A DNA stretch of 17,449 nucleotides from JAHFUI01 sp041485905 (GCA_041485905.1 JBGPKK010000097.1:1-17449); one strand, 5' to 3'; shown: positions 1-9,295, counted from the stretch's first letter. Made by a program: numbers and translations. The notes: generated by a model from the sequence alone, not told the origin.

Positions 1-255
1 AATTTGACGCATCGCACGGGCAGCCAGGGCGAAGAAGTGTGTTTTGTCCTCCCATCCGACCGGACGCCGAACGAGCTTGAGAAACGCCTCGTTGACCAGG
101 GCTGTCGGGGTCAACGTCTCCCCGGGACGCAGGGACCGGAGCTGACGGCGGGCGAGGCGCCGCAGTTCATCGTAGGAGGCTTCGAAGGCCCGCGAGAAGG
201 CGCCGCCATCGCCGGCTCGGGCGGCGGCCAGCTGCGCCGACCACTCCGTGTTCAT
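1..255 (-). CDS. ECF-type RNA polymerase sigma factor, N-terminal part
   Basis: The reverse strand reads from an ATG at 255 to the window edge without a stop (85 residues), so the gene is cut at its 3' end by the window. The translation starts MNTEWSAQLAAARAG, then has DELRRLARRQLRS, LTPTALVNEAFLKLV and ends THFFALAARAMRQI. This is the region 2 layout of ECF sigma factors of the large acidobacterial/planctomycete group (TIGR02999-like), where LTPTALVNEA and the HFFA..A..MR block are characteristic. Such factors direct RNA polymerase to a specific regulon; the targets cannot be read from here. Region 4 (promoter -35 binding) lies outside the window. No strong Shine-Dalgarno is visible before the ATG. 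It lies 141 bases downstream of the peroxiredoxin gene on the same strand. Family assignment is firm; subgroup is inferred. Confidence 0.85.
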   Translation of the reverse strand, partial: MNTEWSAQLAAARAGDGGAFSRAFEASYDELRRLARRQLRSLRPGETLTPTALVNEAFLKLVRRPVGWEDKTHFFALAARAMRQI

Positions 256-335
256 CTCGGGTAACGATAGACGCTCGCACGGGCTCACGCAAGCTCGCGG
301 AATCCTTCACGCCCGGCAGGGCTGCGAACGCGGGC

Positions 336-365
336 GGCTCGCAGGGATGAAGCCCTGCGCCACAT
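336..365 (-). repeat. Dispersed hairpin repeat, copy 1
   Basis: Plus-strand 340-346 CGCAGGG and 353-359 CCCTGCG form a perfect 7-bp stem with a 6-base loop (ATGAAG). Read on the minus strand it begins ATGTGGCGCAGGGCTTCA, nearly identical to a second copy on the plus strand at 12206-12232. It sits just downstream of the peroxiredoxin stop, so the hairpin could help end that transcript, but no T-tract follows. I place it in an acidobacterial-style dispersed repeat family from memory of similar sequences; the copy number in the genome is unknown. Confidence 0.6.
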
Positions 366-396
366 CGCCGTTTTTCAGCGCAGACACGCCGTTACA

Positions 397-864
397 TTAG
401 CCGAGCGCAGCCAGGCTGTCGTAGACCTTCTGATAATTCGGCTCGTTCCTCGCGTCGTCAAGAACCTCGCGATGGCGGATGACGCCGTCCTTGTCCAGGA
501 CGAACACCGCGCGCCTGGCGATGCCTTTGAGGCCGATCATGTCCTCGTTGAACACGCCGTAGTCGCGGATGACCTGCTTGTTGAAATCGCTGAGCAGCGG
601 AAAGTTCAGCTTCTGCTGATCCTGGAACGCCTTCAACACGAAGAACGTGTCGACGCTGATGCCGAATACCTGCGCGTTCGCTTTACTGAGCTGGCCCATC
701 GAGTCGCGGAACGTGCAGAGCTCTTTCTGGCACACGCCGCTGAACGCCGCCGGGAAAAACGCCAGGACCACCGGTTTGCCGCCGAGCTTGCTGAGCGTCA
801 CCGGCTCGCGATCCTGATTCATCAGCGTAAAATCCGGAGCTTTCGATCCCACATCTGCAGCCAT
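397..864 (-). CDS. Peroxiredoxin, AhpE/Bcp-like thiol peroxidase
   Basis: The 155-residue protein reduces hydrogen peroxide and organic hydroperoxides in the cytosol through a peroxidatic cysteine (family knowledge). The active-site stretch FFPAAFSGVCQKELC contains Cys45 in a PxxxSxxC motif (Ser replaces the usual Thr, a tolerated variant) and Cys50 five residues on, the position of the resolving cysteine in Bcp-type enzymes. GSKAPDFTL near the N-terminus, FPLLSDF and YGVFNE follow the AhpE pattern of Mycobacterium, though AhpE lacks the second cysteine. The length is normal for the family. The ATG at 864 is preceded by GAGGAG at a good distance, which fixes the start. It appears monocistronic, with a likely promoter at 926-954. 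AhpC-TSA domain is certain; the AhpE-versus-Bcp subgroup is less so. Confidence 0.92.
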   Translation of the reverse strand: MAADVGSKAPDFTLMNQDREPVTLSKLGGKPVVLAFFPAAFSGVCQKELCTFRDSMGQLSKANAQVFGISVDTFFVLKAFQDQQKLNFPLLSDFNKQVIRDYGVFNEDMIGLKGIARRAVFVLDKDGVIRHREVLDDARNEPNYQKVYDSLAALG

Positions 865-925
865 GTCGTCTCCTCAATCTGAGCTCATGTGCGCGTCGCG
901 CTGGTTATTGCGTTGCGGAGCGCTC

Positions 926-954
926 ATTGTAGTGTGGGGACCACGGGGTGTTTA
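926..954 (-). promoter_or_regulatory. Possible sigma-70 promoter for the peroxiredoxin gene
   Basis: On the minus strand, TAAACA (954-949) and TACAAT (931-926) are separated by exactly 17 bases. The -10 box matches five of six consensus bases and the -35 box four of six. The implied transcript start lies about 55 bases before the ATG at 864. Transcript 5'-end mapping would decide. Confidence 0.4.
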
Positions 955-1105
955 GCGTTTCGTTACAACTTGCCCATTTTCACGACATTCGGTTAGCATT
1001 TTCGGTTGGCGCTCGGCGGATCGCGCTCGCCTGCCCCGGCGAGCGCTGCTAGGGGCGGGTAGGCCGGGTCGGTCTGGTAGGGCGGGTATACTCGTCAACG
1101 TACCT

Positions 1106-1137
1106 GACCCACCTGACCCACCTGACTTACCTGACAG
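1106..1137 (+). repeat. 9-bp tandem repeat (ACCTGACCC units)
   Basis: About three and a half copies of a nonamer follow one another (tACCTGACCC, ACCTGACCC, ACCTGACTT, ACCTGACa). The preceding G-rich stretch at about 1051-1088 (GGGCGGGTAGGCCGGGTCGG and on) is roughly its reverse complement, so the pair may fold into a long imperfect stem. It occupies the leader of the ABC operon and ends less than 20 bases before the start codon. Confidence 0.6.
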
Positions 1138-1155
1138 TGAACAGGAGCCGGTAAA

Positions 1156-2116
<961 letters not shown>

Positions 2117-2124
<8 letters not shown>

Positions 2125-2887
2125 CGTCCTCGCGATCGCGCACAAAGAGCTGCGGTCGTACTTCGCCTCGCCGATCGCGTACATCGTCATCGGCGTGTTT
2201 GCGCTGCTCTACGGCTATTTCTACGTCGCCATCCTGGCCTACTTTGTTCGACAGAGCCTGCAGATGGGACAGTTCGGAGCGGGCGGCGGGCAGTCGATGA
2301 ACGTCAATCAGCAGCTGATACGCCCGCTGCTGCAGGACGTCCTGATCCTGATTCTGTTCATGTTGCCGGCGATTACGATGCGCACCTACTCCGAGGAGAA
2401 GCGATCGGGGACGATCGAGCTGCTGCTCACCTCGCCGATCACCGACTTCCAGATCGTCATGGGGAAGTTTCTCGGCGCGCTGGCGCTCTATGCGGTGATG
2501 CTCGGGGTCTCGCTGATCCACATGGGCATTTTGTTCGTCTACGGCCGTCCCGAGTGGAAGCCGCTCCTTACGGCCTACCTGGGCCTGCTGCTCTTCGGCG
2601 GCTGCTTCATTTCCATCGGCCTGTTCATCTCGACGCTGACGAAGAACCAGGTGGTGTCGTTCATGGCCACCTTCGGCGTGTTCCTGTTCCTGTGGGTGAT
2701 CACGTGGCTGGGGACGTCGTTTCCCTCGCTCGAAGGCTTGATGACCTATCTGTCGATCGTCGACCACTTCGAAGATTTCAGCAAAGGAATCATCGACACC
2801 ACGCACGTGATCTACTACGTGAGCTTCATCACGTTCGGCCTGTTCCTGACTGCCAAGTCGGTCGACAGCGAACGGTGGAGGGGTTAA
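2117..2887 (+). CDS. ABC-2 type transporter permease, GldF-like
   Basis: The 256-residue integral membrane protein is the permease partner of the preceding ATPase. The N-terminus IAHKELRSYFASPIAYIVIG is the typical opening of GldF/NosY-like permeases, where KEL.SYF.SPIAY precedes the first membrane segment. About six hydrophobic segments are visible, including AYIVIGVFALLYGYFYVAIL, VLILILFMLPAITM, LYAVMLGVSLIHMGILF, YLGLLLFGGCFISIGLFIS, FMATFGVFLFLWVITWL and VIYYVSFITFGLFLTA. The motif TYSEEKRSGTIELLLTSPI between segments 2 and 3 is the conserved cytosolic coupling loop of this family. The ATG lies within the end of the ATPase gene, with GAGGAGG nine bases upstream. Family identification is strong; the transported molecule cannot be read from sequence. 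Confidence 0.92.
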
Positions 2888-2939
2888 AGGCGAAGGGCTG
2901 AGAGCAAAGGGCAAGCGGCAAAGAGCAAGAGCTGAACAT
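2886..2939 (+). repeat. Purine-rich degenerate repeat between operon genes
   Basis: Immediately after the permease stop there is a 50-base stretch made of variants of AAAGGGCAAGCGGCAAAGAGC. It carries no clear Shine-Dalgarno and simply separates two genes that in a compact operon would be adjacent. Its complement encodes strings of the SLPLALCSQPFAF kind, which I recognise as a recurrent intergenic filler in acidobacterial genomes (memory, unverified). Confidence 0.5.
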
Positions 2940-4523
2940 ATGGTGAATCGCATTTTGAGTCTCGTCGGCTGGCTCGGCATGCTGCTGGTCTTTGCGGCGC
3001 TCGGCATCCGCTTCGGGATGCCGGCCAAGGAACAGTACGCGTACTACCTGTCGTGGGCCGGCCTGGTGTGCGTGCTGGCCTACGTGCTCGGCCAATGGCG
3101 CGAGATCGCGACGGTGTTCACGCGCCGCCAGGCCCGCTACGGGACGCTGGCCGGGGTGAGCATCCTGGTCGTGCTCGGCATCCTGGTCGCCATCAACTAC
3201 ATCGGGTCGAAACAGAACAAACGGTGGGACCTCACGGTCAACAAGCAGTTCAGCCTCTCGGATCAGAGCCGCAACGTCGTCGCGAAGCTCGACTCGCCAA
3301 TGCAGGTCCGCGTCTTCGCGCAGGAGCCCGAGTTCACGAGCTACCGGGACAAGCTGAAGGAGTACGAGTACGCGTCGAAGAAGGTGTCGGCGGAGTACAT
3401 CGACCCGGACAAGAAGCCGACGATCGCGAAGCAGAATCAGATCCAGCAGTACGGCACGATCGTCTTCGAGTACAAAGGGCGAACCGAGCGCATTACGGCC
3501 AGCACCGAGCAGGATCTGACGAACGCGATCATCAAGGTCGTCTCGGGCCAGCAGCGGAAGGTGTACTTCACGCAGGGCCACGGCGAACGCGATACGAGCT
3601 CGTCGGAGCGCGAGGGCTACAACGCGATCGCGGCGGCCCTCGGCCGCGAGAACTACGCGGTCGACAAGACCGTGCTGGCCCAGTTGGGCGCGGTGCCAGA
3701 CGATGCATCCGTCGTGATTGCCGCAGGGCCGCGGATCGATTTCTTCCCGAACGAGATCGACGCGCTCAAGAAGTACCTCGGGAAGGCCGGCAAGTTTCTA
3801 CTCGAGATCGATCCCCCCGACAAGATCGAAAGCCCGCCGCTCACCAACCTCATCGCGCTCGCCCACGACTGGGGCATGGACGTCGGCAACAACATCGTCG
3901 TGGACGCGAGCGGGATGGGACGCCTGATCGGCACCGGCGCTGAGGTTCCGGTGGTCATGAGCTATCCGCCGCACCCCATCACGCAGGGCTTCAGTTTCAT
4001 GACCGCGTTCCCGCTGGCGCGATCGGTCTTACCGGTCATGGGCGGCGTCGACGGCCACATCGCGCAGACCTTCATCGAGACGAGCGCGCGGAGCTGGGCG
4101 GAAACCGATATCAAAGGGTTGCTGTCGTCCGGCCAGGTCTCGCTCGACGAGTCCAAGGGAGACAAGAAGGGGCCGATTTCGATCGGCGCCGTCGTCTCCG
4201 CCGCCTCCGGCGCCGCGGCGGACGCGGGCAAGCCGCCCGCCGACGCAGCCGCAAAGGCCGAAACGCGTGTCGCGGTGGTCGGCGATTCGGATTTCGCCGC
4301 CAACGCCGGCCTGGGCATTCAGGGGAACCGCGATCTGTTCATGAACACGATCGGGTGGCTGTCGCAGCAGGAAAATCTGATTTCGATCCGACCGAAGGAA
4401 GCCGACGATCGCCGCATCACACTGACGGCGACGCAGCAGAACAACATCATGTGGCTGTCGCTGCTGCTCATTCCCGGATGCGTCTTCGCAACGGGCGTCT
4501 ATACCTGGTGGCGGAGACGCTAG
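2940..4523 (+). CDS. GldG-like ABC transporter auxiliary membrane protein
   Basis: The 527-residue protein matches the layout of GldG / ABC_transp_aux (PF09822) proteins. The first ~95 residues hold three hydrophobic segments (around 5-24, 38-54 and 73-90), the last ending in NYIGSKQNKRWDLT, followed by KQFSLSDQSRNVVAKLDSPMQVRVFAQ, the conserved start of the large extracytoplasmic domain. GHGERDTSSSEREGY and the AAGPRIDFFPNEIDALKKYL block are typical of the central domain. A single C-terminal segment (about 505-521) and WWRRR close the protein. The extracytoplasmic domain probably works with the ATPase-permease pair, but its chemistry is not established. An Ala-rich insert near residues 420-440 is low complexity. 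The ATG at 2940 is followed directly by GTG at 2943; which is used is open, and the ribosome site is weak. Confidence 0.9.
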   Translation: MVNRILSLVGWLGMLLVFAALGIRFGMPAKEQYAYYLSWAGLVCVLAYVLGQWREIATVFTRRQARYGTLAGVSILVVLGILVAINYIGSKQNKRWDLTVNKQFSLSDQSRNVVAKLDSPMQVRVFAQEPEFTSYRDKLKEYEYASKKVSAEYIDPDKKPTIAKQNQIQQYGTIVFEYKGRTERITASTEQDLTNAIIKVVSGQQRKVYFTQGHGERDTSSSEREGYNAIAAALGRENYAVDKTVLAQLGAVPDDASVVIAAGPRIDFFPNEIDALKKYLGKAGKFLLEIDPPDKIESPPLTNLIALAHDWGMDVGNNIVVDASGMGRLIGTGAEVPVVMSYPPHPITQGFSFMTAFPLARSVLPVMGGVDGHIAQTFIETSARSWAETDIKGLLSSGQVSLDESKGDKKGPISIGAVVSAASGAAADAGKPPADAAAKAETRVAVVGDSDFAANAGLGIQGNRDLFMNTIGWLSQQENLISIRPKEADDRRITLTATQQNNIMWLSLLLIPGCVFATGVYTWWRRR

Positions 4524-5870
4524 ATGAGGGGACTGCGAAGCACGATCGCGCTCGTTGTCGTTCTCGCCGGCCTGGCGGCCTACGTCTACTTCGTCACGTG
4601 GAAGAAGCCTGCCGAGGCGCCCTCAAAGCAGGAGAAGGTCTTCGCCGCGGTGCAGGCGGACAAGATCGACGAGCTGAAGGTCAGGTCCGAGAAGGGCGAT
4701 GTCACCACGCTCAAGAAGGAAAACGGCACCTGGAAGCTGGTGGCGCCGGTCGCCGCGAAAGCGGACGAGATGGAAGTCTCGGCCATCGCCAATGCGCTGG
4801 GACAGATCGAGATCGTCCGCGTCGTCGACGAGAACCCCACCGATGTGAAGGATTACGGCCTGGCCATGCCGCGCCTCGAGATCGATTTCAAGGTCTCCGG
4901 CGACAAGGACTACCGCCGGTTGCTGGTCGGCGAAAAATCGCCGACCGGCGGGGATCTCTTCGCAAAGCGCAACGACGAGAAGAAAGTCTTCCTCATCCCC
5001 GCGTCCCAGGACTCGACGCTGAACCGATCGACCTTCGAGCTGCGCGATAAGACGGTGCTCAAGGTCGAGCGCGACAAGGTGGACGGGGTCGTGGTGAACG
5101 CGGGGGGCAAGACCTTTCACCTCGCGAAAGACAACGCGGACTGGAAGATCACCGAGCCCGTTCAGATGCGCGCCGACTATGGAACCGTCGAAGGGCTGAT
5201 CGGCCGCGTGCAGACGGCGGCCATGAAGTCGATCGTCACGGAAACGGCGACTGCGGCCGATCTGAAGACATACGGGCTCGACAAACCGGCCGCCAGCGTC
5301 GATCTGCAGTCGGGCAGCTCCCGCGCCACGCTCGTGCTCGGCGGAAAAGCCGAGAACAATACCGTGTACGCGCGCGACGCGTCGTCACCGATGGTCGTCA
5401 CCCTCGACGGCACGCTCGCCGACGAGCTGAAGAAAGGCGCGGACGAATACCGGCGCAAGGACATCTTCGAGTTCCGCGCATACAACGCGACGCGCGTCGA
5501 GATTACCAGAAGCGGCCAGACGGTCGCGTTCGAAAAGACCAAGGGACAAGGCAAGGACGCCACCGACAAGTGGCGCCGCGTGAGCCCGAACGCCGGCGAC
5601 GTCGACAAGGACAAGATCGAGGCGCTCCTCAGCCGCCTGGCGAACATGCGGGCCGCCTCGTTCGTCGAAGCCTCGACGAAGACCGGCCTCAACATGCCGG
5701 CGATGACCGTCCTGGCCAAGTTCGAAGACGGCAAGAAGGAAGAACGCGTCACGTTCGGCAAGGTGGACGCCGATGTCTACGCGGGGCGCCCCGGCGAGCC
5801 GGGCGCCGCGAAAGTCGATGCGATGGACTTCACCGAAGCCAACAAGACGCTGGACGAGCTCGCCAAGTAG
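4524..5870 (+). CDS. DUF4340 domain-containing protein
   Basis: A single N-terminal membrane anchor (about residues 7-25, ending YFVTW) is followed by a large exported domain, total 448 residues. DUF4340 proteins are regularly found after GldG-like proteins; their biochemical role is unknown. Inside, a unit recurs about three times: a short strand ending in a W-K/R-x-x-x-P element (GTWKLVAP, ADWKITEP, DKWRRVSP), then a helix of the type EVSAIANALGQIEI, GTVEGLIGRVQTA or DKIEALLSRLANM, then in two cases a YGL.MP / YGLDKP element with strands. This suggests an internally repeated fold. The ATG directly abuts the stop of the previous gene (TAGATG), so translation is coupled. The TAG stop is itself the edge of a hairpin repeat. 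Confidence 0.88.
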   Translation: MRGLRSTIALVVVLAGLAAYVYFVTWKKPAEAPSKQEKVFAAVQADKIDELKVRSEKGDVTTLKKENGTWKLVAPVAAKADEMEVSAIANALGQIEIVRVVDENPTDVKDYGLAMPRLEIDFKVSGDKDYRRLLVGEKSPTGGDLFAKRNDEKKVFLIPASQDSTLNRSTFELRDKTVLKVERDKVDGVVVNAGGKTFHLAKDNADWKITEPVQMRADYGTVEGLIGRVQTAAMKSIVTETATAADLKTYGLDKPAASVDLQSGSSRATLVLGGKAENNTVYARDASSPMVVTLDGTLADELKKGADEYRRKDIFEFRAYNATRVEITRSGQTVAFEKTKGQGKDATDKWRRVSPNAGDVDKDKIEALLSRLANMRAASFVEASTKTGLNMPAMTVLAKFEDGKKEERVTFGKVDADVYAGRPGEPGAAKVDAMDFTEANKTLDELAK

Positions 5871-5929
5871 GCCGGACCTTATGAGGTCGGACCTGCGGGT
5901 ACGTAGGCCGGACCCTCTTGGGTCCGGCG
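5867..5929 (+). repeat. Tandem hairpin repeat, two 36-base units
   Basis: GTAGGCCGGACC occurs at 5867-5878 and again at 5903-5914, a period of 36 bases. Unit 1 forms an imperfect hairpin (GGCCGGACC / GGTCGGACC around TTATGA). Unit 2 forms a perfect 9-bp stem, GCCGGACCC at 5907-5915 and GGGTCCGGC at 5920-5928, with loop TCTT. The element begins inside the stop codon of the DUF4340 gene and contains the ATG used as the apparent start of the next gene. It could act as an attenuator or processing site between the ABC operon and the peptidase gene; no T-tract makes classic termination unlikely. Confidence 0.7.
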
Positions 5930-7413
5930 AACTCCTGAAGACGTTCGCTACTTCACTGCTCATCGTCCTCTCTCTCTCGGCCTGCCATCCGGTGGCGAGA
6001 CCAGCGGTCCCGCAATCCTCCGCGCCGGTAGACGCGGTCGCTCGCCTCCAGCACGACATCGACGGGATCCTGGCTGCGCCTGGGATGGAGCGCGGGTACT
6101 GGGGCGTTGTCGTGCGCTCGCTCGTAACGGACGAAACGCTCTACGCGGTGAACGCGGGCAAGCTGATGATGCCGGCGTCGACGCTGAAAGTCGTGACGCT
6201 CGCCGCGGCCGCGGAACGCCTCGGTTGGGACTATTCGTATGAAACGCGGATCGTCGCCGATGGCGTCGTCGAAGGAGACCGGCTCGACGGGAACCTGGTC
6301 ATCGTCGGCGCCGGCGATCCCAGCCTCGATCGGCGGACTCTCGATTCGTGGGCGACCGAGATCAGAACGCTCCGGATCGCGAAGGTAACCGGAACGGTGC
6401 TCGCCGATGCCCGCGCCTTCAGCGGCGAGCGCCTCGGCTTCGGGTGGTCGTGGGACGATCTCGCCTACTACTACGGGGCGCCCATCGCGGCGGCGCAGTT
6501 TCGCGAAAACGCCGTCGATATCACCCTGCGGCCCGGGCCGTCGCCGGGCGCGCCGGCGGCGTACGAGCTGACGCCGGCGGGCATCAACGGATTGCGGGTC
6601 GAGAATCGCATGACGACCGGCGCGGCGACGGCGGCTCCGGAATTCGTCGCGCGCCGGGCGCCCGACTCGCCGGCGGTCGTGATCGAGGGCATCGTGCCGC
6701 AGGGAAGTGCGCCGATCGTGCATTCGCTGTCCATCCACGATCCGCCGCGCTATCTCGCGGCCGCGTTTACCGAAGCGCTGATCGCTCACGGTGTGGAGCT
6801 TGGAGCGCCGCCACCAATCGAACTGCCCGCCAATCCTATTGGCGACCGGTCGCGCGCCTCGCTTCTCGTCACCCACCGATCTCCACCGCTTCGAATACTC
6901 GCCCGCCGGCTCATGGAAGTGAGTCAGAACCAGTACGCCGAAACGCTCATCAAAACGCTGGGGGCGCAGGCGGGCACGCCGACGTTCGAGGGCGGCCTGC
7001 GGGTAGTCGAGGCGGTCCTGGCGTCCTGGGGAATCGACGCGGACGCCGCAGTCCTGCGCGACGGCTCCGGCTTGTCGAGATACGACTACATCACGCCGGA
7101 ATCGCTCGTCCGGGTGCTCGCCCACATCCACGCCGATCCCGCCGGATGGACAGCATTTCTGTCGTCGCTGAATGTCGCGGGCCAAAGCGGGACGATTGCG
7201 ACGCGCTTGAGGAATACGCCGGCTGCGGGCAATGCACGAGCGAAAGACGGCTCCATGGCTGGGGTACGCGCGCTGTGCGGGGTCGTGAACACGGCCGACC
7301 AGGAGCCACTGGCGTTTGCGATCTTCGCGAACAACTTCGCTGTTCCAGGGCCGACCATCACAGCCGCCATCGACGCGGTCGCCGCGCGCCTCGCGTCGTG
7401 GTCGCGGCGCTAA
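5881..7413 (+). CDS. dacB: D-alanyl-D-alanine carboxypeptidase/endopeptidase, PBP4 (peptidase S13) family
   Basis: This 510-residue exported enzyme trims or cuts peptidoglycan cross-links in the periplasm (family knowledge). The serine nucleophile motif is STLK (Ser100-Lys103), the second motif is SQN (348-350), and the third motif, normally KTG, reads KDGS (455-458). The helper segments YSYETRIV, GDRLDGNLVIVGAGDPSL and GFGWSWDDLAYYYGAP are typical of S13 proteins. A signal sequence LLKTFATSLLIVLSLSAC ends in a lipobox, so the protein is probably a lipoprotein. The start is uncertain: the only ATG after the upstream gene is 5881, inside a hairpin repeat and without a ribosome site, giving an odd 18-residue N-tail; a CTG at 5935 would yield an ideal signal peptide beginning MKTFATS. 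Convergent with the kinase gene, 16 bases apart, with no terminator seen. Confidence 0.9.
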   Translation: MRSDLRVRRPDPLGSGELLKTFATSLLIVLSLSACHPVARPAVPQSSAPVDAVARLQHDIDGILAAPGMERGYWGVVVRSLVTDETLYAVNAGKLMMPASTLKVVTLAAAAERLGWDYSYETRIVADGVVEGDRLDGNLVIVGAGDPSLDRRTLDSWATEIRTLRIAKVTGTVLADARAFSGERLGFGWSWDDLAYYYGAPIAAAQFRENAVDITLRPGPSPGAPAAYELTPAGINGLRVENRMTTGAATAAPEFVARRAPDSPAVVIEGIVPQGSAPIVHSLSIHDPPRYLAAAFTEALIAHGVELGAPPPIELPANPIGDRSRASLLVTHRSPPLRILARRLMEVSQNQYAETLIKTLGAQAGTPTFEGGLRVVEAVLASWGIDADAAVLRDGSGLSRYDYITPESLVRVLAHIHADPAGWTAFLSSLNVAGQSGTIATRLRNTPAAGNARAKDGSMAGVRALCGVVNTADQEPLAFAIFANNFAVPGPTITAAIDAVAARLASWSRR

Positions 7414-7429
7414 TCCTTCAACGGCTCAT

Positions 7430-9295
7430 TCACCGCGCGGTCACGGCCGGGCCCACCGTTGACGCCATTGGCCGACCCCCGTCGGTAGCCGGTAGCTCGA
7501 AGAAGAAGGTCGCGCCGCCCGATTCGTTGCCGTGATACCCGATGGCGCCGCCGTACGACTCGACGATGCCGTAGCTGACTGACAGCCCCAGACCTGTGCC
7601 CTCGCCGACCGGCTTGGTCGTGAAGAAGGGCTGGAACAGCTTGGGCTCATGTTCGGCGCTGACGCCGGGACCGTTGTCGACAACCTCGACACGAACGCGC
7701 TGGCCGACGTCCGAGAGACGGATGGCCATCCGTCCTTCGTGCGGGCCCGCCGCCTGGATGGCCTGCTGTGCATTGATGACGAAGTTCAGCACCACCTGCT
7801 CGAGCTCGGTGAAATTCGCAAACACCTTCCTGGTCGACAATGCCTGGACGTCGAGGGTGATCTCGGCGGCGTCGAGGTTGGCGCGCCGGAGCTGCACGAC
7901 TTCGGCGATCACGTCGCGAAGGTCGACGGCGGTGGGCGGTCCGGACTGCTGGCTGCTGAACCGCGATAGATTCCGAATGATTTCGCGCGCGCGGGCGCTC
8001 TGGGTCTTGACGAAGCTGACCTCCAGAAGCGCCTCGGGCGACAGGTCGCGGCGGCGCTCGAGCAGTTCGGACGCGCCCAGAATCGCCTGGAGCGGATTGT
8101 TCAGCTCGTGGGCAACGCCCGACACGAGCACGCCGACGGCGGCCAGTCGCTCCTGGCGCACGACCTGCCGCTGCAGCGACTCGAGGGTTTCGCGCATCTT
8201 GCGCTCCTGCTCGACCTGCCGGTCCAGCGCTTCCCGCGTGCGCCCGAGGTTCTCCGCCATGCTGACGAACGCATCCTGCAGTTCGCCGAGCTCCTGATTG
8301 AGGACGTCCGCCATGCGGGGCGGCGGCGACAGATCGCCCTGCGCAATACGCTGCGCCGCGCCACGCAGGTGATTGAGCTGGCTCGACAGACGGCTGCCCA
8401 TCCATAACCAGAAGAACAACGGCATCAATACCGCCATGGCACTGATGGCGAGATTGCGCGTATACAACGGCCAGAGCCGCGCGGCGACGACCGTCCTGGG
8501 AATGCCGACCGTCATCACCCATCCGCCGCGGTCGACGATGGCGGAGGCGAAGAGGCGATCCACGCCGTCGATATCGGTGCCGGCCGACGCTCGCGGCGCG
8601 GCTCCGGGCTCCGTTGGCGCGGCGACGGCCATCGTGGTGCCGATGTATCGATCGGCGTCGCGGCTGCGCGCCAGCACGAGACCTCGGCGATCGGTCAGCG
8701 TGACAACCGATCCTTCTGCCAGGGGAAGGCGGGCGAAGAGCGTTTGCAGCTGGGACAGATCGATGCCGAAGACCAGCACGCCGACAATCGAACCGCTGTC
8801 GGCCCGGACAGGATACGCGAGCAGGACGGTGGGTTTGTGTGAGACCGGACCCAGCGTCAGGTCACTGACGACCGGTCGCCCCGACGAGATGACCTGCTGC
8901 ATGTACGCGGCGGTCCCAGCCGGCCCCCCAAGGTCGGGAGCCTGTAATCCGGAGCCGTGCAGCGTGCCGTCTGGCGCGCGCAGCACGACGTTCAGCAAGA
9001 GCGGCTGATCGCGCAGCACGCTGGCGAAGAGCCGATCGCATTCCTCACGGTTCAACGCGATCACCGCGGGGTGACGCACGAGGACCGACGCCATCGAATC
9101 GAGACCGTGCAGATACCGATCGAAGTAGGCGACTGACGTGGCGGTGATGGATCCGGCCTCGGCCTGCACCTCCGCCCGACGCTCGAGGCGGGTGCGGTTC
9201 GATGACCACGCGGCGCCGAGCAGAAGCGGCAGCAGCAACAGGACTGCGGACACGAGGACCTGCCGCCGAATGGGTTGTGAGCTGAGAATCTTCAA
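7430..9295 (-). CDS. Membrane sensor histidine kinase (Cache-like sensor, HAMP, HisKA, HATPase)
   Basis: The 621-residue protein is a two-component sensor. In order: membrane segment about 13-30 (VSAVLLLLPLLLGAAW), an extracytoplasmic region of ~255 residues with a double-Cache-like pattern (YFDRYLHGLDSMASVL, LLAYPVRADSGSIVGVL), a second segment about 285-305 (SAMAVLMPLFFWLWM), HAMP, a coiled coil (TREALDRQVEQERKMRETL), the HisKA box with phospho-acceptor His396 in AHELNNPL, and HATPase motifs NFVINAQQAI, DNGPGVS, FFTTKP and GTGLGLS. The queC stop at 9309 argues against upstream starts; TTG at 9295 gives MKILSSQPIRRQ and leaves a 13-base gap. No ribosome site is obvious, so GTG further in (VSAVLLLL) remains possible. 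No response regulator is present in the window, making its output unknown. It appears co-transcribed with queE and queC. Confidence 0.88.
   Translation of the reverse strand: MKILSSQPIRRQVLVSAVLLLLPLLLGAAWSSNRTRLERRAEVQAEAGSITATSVAYFDRYLHGLDSMASVLVRHPAVIALNREECDRLFASVLRDQPLLLNVVLRAPDGTLHGSGLQAPDLGGPAGTAAYMQQVISSGRPVVSDLTLGPVSHKPTVLLAYPVRADSGSIVGVLVFGIDLSQLQTLFARLPLAEGSVVTLTDRRGLVLARSRDADRYIGTTMAVAAPTEPGAAPRASAGTDIDGVDRLFASAIVDRGGWVMTVGIPRTVVAARLWPLYTRNLAISAMAVLMPLFFWLWMGSRLSSQLNHLRGAAQRIAQGDLSPPPRMADVLNQELGELQDAFVSMAENLGRTREALDRQVEQERKMRETLESLQRQVVRQERLAAVGVLVSGVAHELNNPLQAILGASELLERRRDLSPEALLEVSFVKTQSARAREIIRNLSRFSSQQSGPPTAVDLRDVIAEVVQLRRANLDAAEITLDVQALSTRKVFANFTELEQVVLNFVINAQQAIQAAGPHEGRMAIRLSDVGQRVRVEVVDNGPGVSAEHEPKLFQPFFTTKPVGEGTGLGLSVSYGIVESYGGAIGYHGNESGGATFFFELPATDGGRPMASTVGPAVTAR

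Noticed and set aside
5953..7185. 410-residue open frame on the minus strand
   Set aside because: Arg-rich, antisense to the PBP4-type gene, which has all three active-site motifs; a codon-bias shadow.
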